This document shows positions 59,425 to 64,000 of a stretch of 64,000 nt of DNA, piece after piece. Position 1 is the stretch's first letter, and the number at the start of each line of letters is the position of its first letter. This DNA comes from Trebonia sp964581815. Its GTDB lineage: Bacteria; Actinomycetota; Actinomycetes; Streptosporangiales; Streptosporangiaceae. The position numbers and the translations under genes were made by a program. The notes under the pieces were generated by a model. It saw only the letters and a program-made list of their open reading frames with translations. It did not search any database and was not told the DNA's origin. The DNA is taken from positions 62,001 through 126,000 of the forward strand of contig CAZORE010000004.1 of assembly GCA_964581815.1 (NCBI GenBank), read 5' to 3'.

Positions 59425-60260
59425 ACCGGCCGACGGTGCACCGCTACGGCGCTCACCCGGCGCAGTTCGGCGAGCTGTGGCTACCGGACCCGGCAACGCA
59501 TGACCGGGCGCCGCTCGGGACCCTAGTGATCATCCACGGCGGGTTCTGGCGGGCCCGGTACGACCTGTCGCTCGGGCGGCCGCTCGCGGCGGACCTGGCG
59601 GCCCGCGGTTACGTCGCCTGGAACATGGAGTACCGGCGGGCGCTGGCCGGCGGCGGCTGGCCGGGGACCTTCGAGGACGTGGCGGCCGGCCTCGACCTGC
59701 TCGCCACCCTGTCGGTAAGCACGGGGCGGCCAGTGGACACCAGTCAGGTGATCGCGGTCGGGCACAGCGCGGGCGGGCACCTCGCGGCCTGGGCGGCGGG
59801 CCGGGCGAAGCTGCCGCCCGGGGCACCGGGGGCACCGGGGGCCTCCGGCCGGTACTTCGTCCCGCTGGCCGGCGTGATCGCCCAGGCGGGCGTGCTCGCG
59901 CTGGCCGACTGCGCGCGGGAACGGGTCGGCGGCACCGCGGCGCCCGACCTGATGGGCGGCGGCCCCGCGGACCGGCCGGATCAGTACCGGCTCGCCGACC
60001 CGCTCGCCGCGGTGCCCGTTACCGCGCCGGTGCTCTGCCTGCACTCGCGGGGCGATGACAACGTGCCGTTCTCCTACAGCGAGCGGTACGTCGCCGCCGC
60101 GCGGGCCGCGGGCGGCCGGGCCGGCCTGGTGGAGCTGTCCGGTGACCACTTCACGCTCATCGACCCGGCGACGCCCGACTGGGCCGCGGTCATCGCGGCG
60201 CTGCCCGGGCTCGCGGCCGGGCGGCACCCGGCGCTACAGCCGGGAGCGGACCTCCCATAG
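59376..60260 (+). CDS. Alpha/beta-hydrolase, kynurenine-formamidase-like
   Basis: A 294-residue hydrolase with oxyanion motif VIIHGGFWR, nucleophile GHSAGGHLA, catalytic Asp in LHSRGDDNVPF and His in SGDHFTLIDP. Its stop overlaps tryptophan 2,3-dioxygenase by 27 bp tail to tail, so N-formylkynurenine hydrolysis is the likely role. Residues 1-16 are encoded by the right end of the TnpB element; the conserved protein begins at VHRYGAHPAQFGE, where GTG 59436 is an in-frame alternative start. The insertion therefore appears to have replaced the native 5' end. Confidence 0.78.
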   Translation: MSHAAGNPGHQAGADANRPTVHRYGAHPAQFGELWLPDPATHDRAPLGTLVIIHGGFWRARYDLSLGRPLAADLAARGYVAWNMEYRRALAGGGWPGTFEDVAAGLDLLATLSVSTGRPVDTSQVIAVGHSAGGHLAAWAAGRAKLPPGAPGAPGASGRYFVPLAGVIAQAGVLALADCARERVGGTAAPDLMGGGPADRPDQYRLADPLAAVPVTAPVLCLHSRGDDNVPFSYSERYVAAARAAGGRAGLVELSGDHFTLIDPATPDWAAVIAALPGLAAGRHPALQPGADLP

Positions 60261-61007
60261 GTCGGGGAAGGCGGAACGGAACAGCGTGGAGCGCAAGTAG
60301 GCCGAGCCCGCGGAGCCGCCGGTGCCGGTCCTCAGCCCGATGATCCGCTCCACCATTTTCACGTGCCGGTAGCGCCACTCCTGGACGCCCTCGTCGATGT
60401 CAACGAGAGCCTCGCACACCTCAGCGGCCGTCCCGGCCTCCGTGTAGACGCTCACGAGCAGGTCCTGCACCGCCGGGTCGCCGGGCCACGGATGATGCGG
60501 GTCGTGGGCGAGCGCGATGTCCGGGACGTCCCAGCCCGCCACGCTCAGGAAGCGCAGCAGCGAGGCGAACAGCGGCCGCCTGGACACGATCCTGGCGAGC
60601 ACCGGGTCGCCCTCGAGGAGGGACACGCCGAAGTCACGGCGGCCGAGCACGGCCTCCAGGTAGCGGAACTGCGCCGACTGGAAGCCGCTCGAGCCGCCGA
60701 GCTCCGGCCGGAAAGCGGCGAACTGCTGCGGCGTCATCGTCTCAAGGATGTCCAGCTGCCCCACCACGGTCTTGAGTATCTTGGCGATCCGGCGCGCCGT
60801 GGCCAGCGCCCCCGCGCTGTCGCCGTGCTCAAGCCGGGCCTGCAGCAGCGCCGCCTCGTGCAGCGTCTGCTTGAACCACAGCTCGTAGACCTGGTGGATG
60901 ATGACGAACAGCAGCTCGTCGTGCGAGTCGGTGAGCGGCGACTGGCAGGAAAGCAGGTCGTCAAGTCGCAGGTAGCTGCCGTAGGTTAGGTCGGCCTGCT
61001 CGCTCAT
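60234..61007 (-). CDS. kynA: Tryptophan 2,3-dioxygenase
   Basis: A 257-residue haem dioxygenase converting L-tryptophan to N-formylkynurenine. TYGSYLRLDDLLSCQ at the N-terminus, the active-site HQVYELWFKQ, substrate-contact SAQFRYLE, the haem-ligand region YRHVKMVERIIG, and GTGGSAG. ATG 61007. It converges on a formamidase-like hydrolase, giving the first two kynurenine-pathway steps; later steps are not in this window. Confidence 0.95.
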   Translation of the reverse strand: MSEQADLTYGSYLRLDDLLSCQSPLTDSHDELLFVIIHQVYELWFKQTLHEAALLQARLEHGDSAGALATARRIAKILKTVVGQLDILETMTPQQFAAFRPELGGSSGFQSAQFRYLEAVLGRRDFGVSLLEGDPVLARIVSRRPLFASLLRFLSVAGWDVPDIALAHDPHHPWPGDPAVQDLLVSVYTEAGTAAEVCEALVDIDEGVQEWRYRHVKMVERIIGLRTGTGGSAGSAYLRSTLFRSAFPDLWEVRSRL

Positions 61008-61049
61008 CGCTCCCCCGCGCTGATCATCCCCGTGCTTGTCATCCGGCCG

Positions 61050-61919
61050 CTACCCGATCTCGGCCAGCGGCCGGACGATCTTCTCGCCGAGCATGTCGAC
61101 GTACCCCGCGGGGTCCGGCATAGCGGGCGCGACCTCCACCAGGTCGACCCCGAGCGCGCGGTACTGCTCCATCTCCCGCAGGAAGGCAGCCGGGTCGTCG
61201 GGGTTCAGCCGGCCGATGATCGTCTTGGTAATGGCGCCGTAGTCGCGGCCCTCGGCGTCGCAGTGCCCGCGCAGCACCTCGAGCTTGTGCTTGACGTCGG
61301 CCACCGATGACCCGAAAAGGTTGCAGGCGTCGGCGTACTTAGCGACGAGGCGCAGCGTCTTCTTCTCGCCGCCGCCGCCGATGAGGATAGGCGGGCGCGG
61401 CGACTGGATCGGGCCAGGCACGCAGATCGTCTCGGCCAGCTGGTAGTGCTTGCCCTCATAGGGACCGTCGTTGTCGCTCCACATCTGCTCGCAGACCTGG
61501 ATGGCTTCCTCAAGCCGCTCGAACCGCTCGGCCACCGGCGGGTACGGCACGCCGAGCGCGCGGTGCTCCCGCTCGTACCAGGCCGCGCCGATGCCGAGCA
61601 TCGCCCGGCCGCCGGACAGCACGTCGAGCGTGGTAACGGTCTTGGCGAGCAGCCCGGGATGCCGGTAGGTGACGCCGGTGACGAGCAGGGACAGGCGCAG
61701 TCGCTCGGTCTTCGCGGCGACGAAGCTGAGCACCGAGTAGCCCTCGAGCATCGGGTCGTGCGCCGTCTGGAAGTGCTCCATCTGGAACCAGTGGTCCATC
61801 GCGGTGAACCAGTCGATGCCCGCCGCGTCGGCCGCGACCGCCGTGTCGCCGACCGCCGCCCGCAGCGCGGCGCCACCGCCGGGGTGCGTGAAGTTCATGA
61901 AGTGAATGCCGAGCCGCAT
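61050..61919 (-). CDS. F420-type LLM-class oxidoreductase
   Basis: A 289-residue luciferase-fold enzyme. RLGIHFMNFTHPGG, FTAMDHWFQMEHFQ, VTGVTYRHPGLLAKTVTTLD and SGGRAMLGIGAAWYEREH match predicted F420-dependent oxidoreductases. Start ATG 61919 with GGGGA close upstream, or ATG 61931; the frame is open to 62216 but that is not conserved. It ends 42 bp before kynA on the same strand. Substrate unknown. Confidence 0.88.
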   Translation of the reverse strand: MRLGIHFMNFTHPGGGAALRAAVGDTAVAADAAGIDWFTAMDHWFQMEHFQTAHDPMLEGYSVLSFVAAKTERLRLSLLVTGVTYRHPGLLAKTVTTLDVLSGGRAMLGIGAAWYEREHRALGVPYPPVAERFERLEEAIQVCEQMWSDNDGPYEGKHYQLAETICVPGPIQSPRPPILIGGGGEKKTLRLVAKYADACNLFGSSVADVKHKLEVLRGHCDAEGRDYGAITKTIIGRLNPDDPAAFLREMEQYRALGVDLVEVAPAMPDPAGYVDMLGEKIVRPLAEIG

Positions 61920-62018
61920 TACCGTCCCCATTCTCTCTGTTGTCTCCACGGACATTGTCCCGGACGGGGCGGCGACGCGATGCCGCGGGGCCAGCGGGGC
62001 GCGGGGCGGGAGTGCATA

Positions 62019-62390
62019 ATGACTACCGTGGGCGGGTTGTCCGACGGAGCGCCGGTGTCTCGTGCCGCGGTCCTCGAGGCGCGGTACCGCGACCGGCTGC
62101 CCGCGACCCTGGACGAGCTCACCGGCCCCGGCAGCGGCACCGTCCAGCTTCCGCTGCATGTCGCCTGGTCTGGCCAGACGGCGTTCAATCTCGACCTGCC
62201 CAAGGCGTGCATGCACATGTACCGCATCGTGCTTGCCGAAGGTCAGCGCGGCGACGTCGCCGCCTACCTCAACAGGGACCTGCTCCTCGGGCAGTGGCCC
62301 GTCCTCCGCAACCTGGTCAGCCGCACGGTCCGGAGGGTCTGGGAGTCCGCTTTCCCCGAGCTGAGCGAGAGGCAGCCAGCCACGCCATGA
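62019..62390 (+). CDS. Small protein paired with an AbiEii-like gene
   Basis: A 123-residue protein with no recognised family. It contains a SRAAVLEARYRDRLPATLDE helix and a compact C-terminal helical part (YLNRDLLLGQWPVLRNLVSR). ATG 62019; stop overlaps the next start (ATGA, 62387-62390), so the two genes form a coupled unit. By analogy with AbiEi/AbiEii modules it could be the antitoxin or partner, but it lacks an obvious winged helix. This assignment is inferred from position only. Confidence 0.65.
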   Translation: MTTVGGLSDGAPVSRAAVLEARYRDRLPATLDELTGPGSGTVQLPLHVAWSGQTAFNLDLPKACMHMYRIVLAEGQRGDVAAYLNRDLLLGQWPVLRNLVSRTVRRVWESAFPELSERQPATP

Positions 62391-62644
62391 ACCTCAACGA
62401 CCTGCACAGGAGACTGCTGCAGGACGTTCTGGAAATTGGCAACGCTTTCCCGCTCGTCATCACCGGCGGCTACGCGGTTCAAGCCCACCGCCTCGTCGAT
62501 CGCTTCAGCCGTGACATCGACATGGCCACAAACAGCGCCGCGACGATGGAAGCCATCGTCGCCGCCGTCGTGGACGGGCTGTCCCGGCGAGGCTGGCGGG
62601 TCGAGATCATCGGGATCGACCATCACGGCGGGCGGGGCCGCGCC
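62387..62644 (+). pseudogene. Truncated AbiEii-like nucleotidyltransferase
   Basis: The first 80 or so residues match the start of AbiEii/AbiGii-type nucleotidyltransferases: LVITGGYAVQAHRLVDRFSRDID, with the GG motif and the Asp pair of the catalytic DxD-type site. After IEIIGIDHHGG-like residues (about 62630) similarity stops, and the frame continues only as the antisense of the ABC-2 permease gene. About two thirds of the protein is missing, so it is a broken gene. Confidence 0.7.
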
Positions 62645-62647
62645 GCC

Positions 62648-63433
62648 TCATTCCCAGCGGAACAGCCGCCAGGCGAGCAGGCCGAACGTCGCCGCGTAGG
62701 CCGCGAGGACGCCGAGGCTGGCGGCGGACGGCCACTGGCCGGCCATGCTGTGCTGCAGCGCGGCGACGGCCGCGCCGAGCGGCGTGTCATCCCCGGCCGC
62801 GCGCAGCCCGGCGGGCATCGTGGCCTGCGGCATCCACAGGCCGGCGAAGAACATCAGCGGCAGGAAGATCATCGTGCCGACCGCGCCGGCCACCCGGGCG
62901 TTGCGGGCGAGGGACGCCACGAGCAGGCCGAGTCCGATCATCGCCGCGGCGGTCAGGCCGAACGCGAGGACGAAGCCGGCGGCCTGGCCGGGCAGCGGCA
63001 CGCCGAACGCGGCCCGGCCGACCACCAGGATGCCGATGGTCGCGATCAGCGACACCGACAGGTTGACCGTCAGCTGCGCGCCGAGCAGGCGGCCCGCGCC
63101 GACCGGCGTGGCGTTCAGGCGGCGCAGGATGCCGCGCTCCCGGTAGCCGGTGAGCACCGTGGGCAGGCCCTGCAGGGCGAAGGTCGCGCAGCTGAACGCG
63201 ATGAGGATCGGCACGTAGGCGGCGACGAGAGTGCCGCCGCCGAGCGACTTGTCCGGGCCGCTTGAGAACGAGCCGATGACGGAAAGCAGCAGCATCGGGA
63301 AGCCGACGCCCCACAGCAGCGGCACGACCTCGCGGGCGAGCAGCTTGGCCTCGGTGACGGTCAGGCTGGCGAAGGCGGAGCGCCGGGGGCGCCGGGCTAG
63401 CGGGCTGGCGGGCTCGGCCGCGATGGCGGTCAT
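62648..63433 (-). CDS. ABC-2 type exporter permease (DrrB-like)
   Basis: A 261-residue membrane protein with six hydrophobic segments. The ABC-2 signature region is LPTVLTGYRERGILRRLNATP followed by LLGAQLTVN. ATG 63433 overlaps the ATPase stop (ATGA). With the ATPase it forms an exporter of the daunorubicin-resistance type. Its 3' end lies at the break point of the AbiEii-like gene on the other strand. Confidence 0.9.
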   Translation of the reverse strand: MTAIAAEPASPLARRPRRSAFASLTVTEAKLLAREVVPLLWGVGFPMLLLSVIGSFSSGPDKSLGGGTLVAAYVPILIAFSCATFALQGLPTVLTGYRERGILRRLNATPVGAGRLLGAQLTVNLSVSLIATIGILVVGRAAFGVPLPGQAAGFVLAFGLTAAAMIGLGLLVASLARNARVAGAVGTMIFLPLMFFAGLWMPQATMPAGLRAAGDDTPLGAAVAALQHSMAGQWPSAASLGVLAAYAATFGLLAWRLFRWE

Positions 63434-64000
63434 GCTGCTTCTCCTGTCGGTCCGGTGGTGAGGGCCACGATCGCGTCGTCGAGCGTGGCGCGGTTACCGC
63501 TGACGCCGCTGCGCGCGATGAGCTCCTGCGGGCGGCCGCAGGCGGTGAGCCGGCCGGCCTGGATGAGCGCGACCCGGTCGCACAGCCGCTCGGCCTCGTC
63601 GGCGTAGTGGGTGACGAGCAGGACGGTGACCCCGTCGCCCTGCAGCTCGGTGACGAGCCGCCAGCTCTCCCGCCGGGCCGCGGGGTCGAGGCCGGTGGTC
63701 AGCTCGTCGAAGACCACCAGCCGCGGGCGGCCGACGAGCGCGAGGGCGATGGACACGCGCTGCTTCTGGCCGCCGGACAGCTTCCGGTAGCGGGCGTTGC
63801 GCTTTTCCGTCAGGCCGAGCCTACGGATGAGCCCCTCGGTGTCGGCGGGCTCTGGGTAGAAGCTCGCGTAGAGGCCGATCGCCTCGGCGACGGTGATCTT
63901 GTCGGGCAGCTGGCTCTCCTGCAGCTGCGCGCCGACCAGGCGGCGGGCCGCGGCGCGGTCACGGTACGGGTCGATGCCGAAGACCCGGATGCTGCCGCCG
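63430..64000 (-). CDS. ABC-2 type exporter ATPase (DrrA-like), 5' end outside window
   Basis: The visible C-terminal 190 residues show the Q-loop region VGAQLQESQLPDKITVAEAI, signature KLSGGQKQRVSIALAL, Walker B LVVFDELTTGLDP and switch His THYADEAERL. Walker B has ELTTG where most have EPTTG. The Walker A and start lie right of the window. It drives the permease encoded next to it. Confidence 0.92.
   Translation of the reverse strand, partial: GGSIRVFGIDPYRDRAAARRLVGAQLQESQLPDKITVAEAIGLYASFYPEPADTEGLIRRLGLTEKRNARYRKLSGGQKQRVSIALALVGRPRLVVFDELTTGLDPAARRESWRLVTELQGDGVTVLLVTHYADEAERLCDRVALIQAGRLTACGRPQELIARSGVSGNRATLDDAIVALTTGPTGEAA

Noticed and set aside
1..64000. tRNA, rRNA, CRISPR arrays, riboswitches and replication origins
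   Set aside because: I looked for their usual sequence marks on both strands and saw none; a covariance-model scan would be the decisive test.

Overview
The window is 64 kb of very GC-rich DNA. Actinomycete features are frequent GTG starts, many four-base ATGA/GTGA gene overlaps, lipoboxes followed by Ser/Thr/Ala-rich spacers, a DtxR/IdeR-type iron box, F420-type LLM oxidoreductases, a PknD-like kinase with a YVTN propeller, and DUF1206 and DUF3558 proteins. It looks like a high-GC, probably soil-living actinomycete; the genus cannot be fixed from the sequence. Three runs of exactly 100 N (16678-16777, 33490-33589, 45542-45641) show that it is a scaffolded draft. Two of these gaps sit inside genes and both can be closed on paper, because the flanks repeat each other exactly.

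From 1 to about 33.3 kb the DNA is almost entirely deoxy-sugar and sugar-acid catabolism. A plus-strand operon (1-3279: Zn-dehydrogenase, SDR, KDPG aldolase, KDG kinase) feeds keto-deoxy sugar acids into pyruvate and glyceraldehyde-3-phosphate. Facing it, a minus-strand operon (12609 down to 3285) encodes the oxidative L-fucose route: L-fuconate dehydratase, a ribose-type ABC importer, 2-keto-3-deoxy-L-fuconate dehydrogenase, L-fucose dehydrogenase, a mutarotase, L-fuconolactonase and a GntR/FCD regulator. A separate block (21145 down to 13680) carries a MalFG-type importer, a GH78 alpha-L-rhamnosidase and a LacI regulator, with a divergent AreaC-type (AraC family) activator. L-rhamnose use follows: kinase, aldolase-dehydrogenase fusion, isomerase and mutarotase (28288 down to 23092), and a dedicated ABC importer (33307 down to 28470). 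Similar LacI-type operators at 21166-21179 and 33348-33359 suggest that rhamnoside cleavage and rhamnose import form one regulon. Between these blocks lies an iron-box-controlled DUF2470 gene (12939-13676).

From 33.6 to 53 kb there are ordinary housekeeping and regulatory genes: histidine phosphatase, a MarR/oxidoreductase divergent pair, a secreted CAP-domain protein, LysR, a two-domain Lrp/AsnC regulator next to an MFS exporter, an LLM oxidoreductase, a two-component system, the kinase-propeller protein, a tandem PAP2 phosphatase, DUF1206, a diacylglycerol kinase-like protein, amidase, HAD phosphatase, GNAT and a stand-alone adenylate kinase.

From 53.7 to 64 kb the DNA is more mosaic. A coiled-coil protein and an XRE regulator share a region with a palindrome-laden promoter and a G/C homopolymer tract. 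An rRNA methyltransferase, an OppD-type ATPase remnant, a DUF3558 lipoprotein and an EamA exporter come next. An intact TnpB element abuts, and apparently supplies the start codon of, a kynurenine-formamidase-like hydrolase that converges on tryptophan 2,3-dioxygenase. After an F420-type oxidoreductase there is a two-gene AbiEii-like module whose second gene is broken, and finally an ABC-2 drug-type exporter that runs off the right edge.
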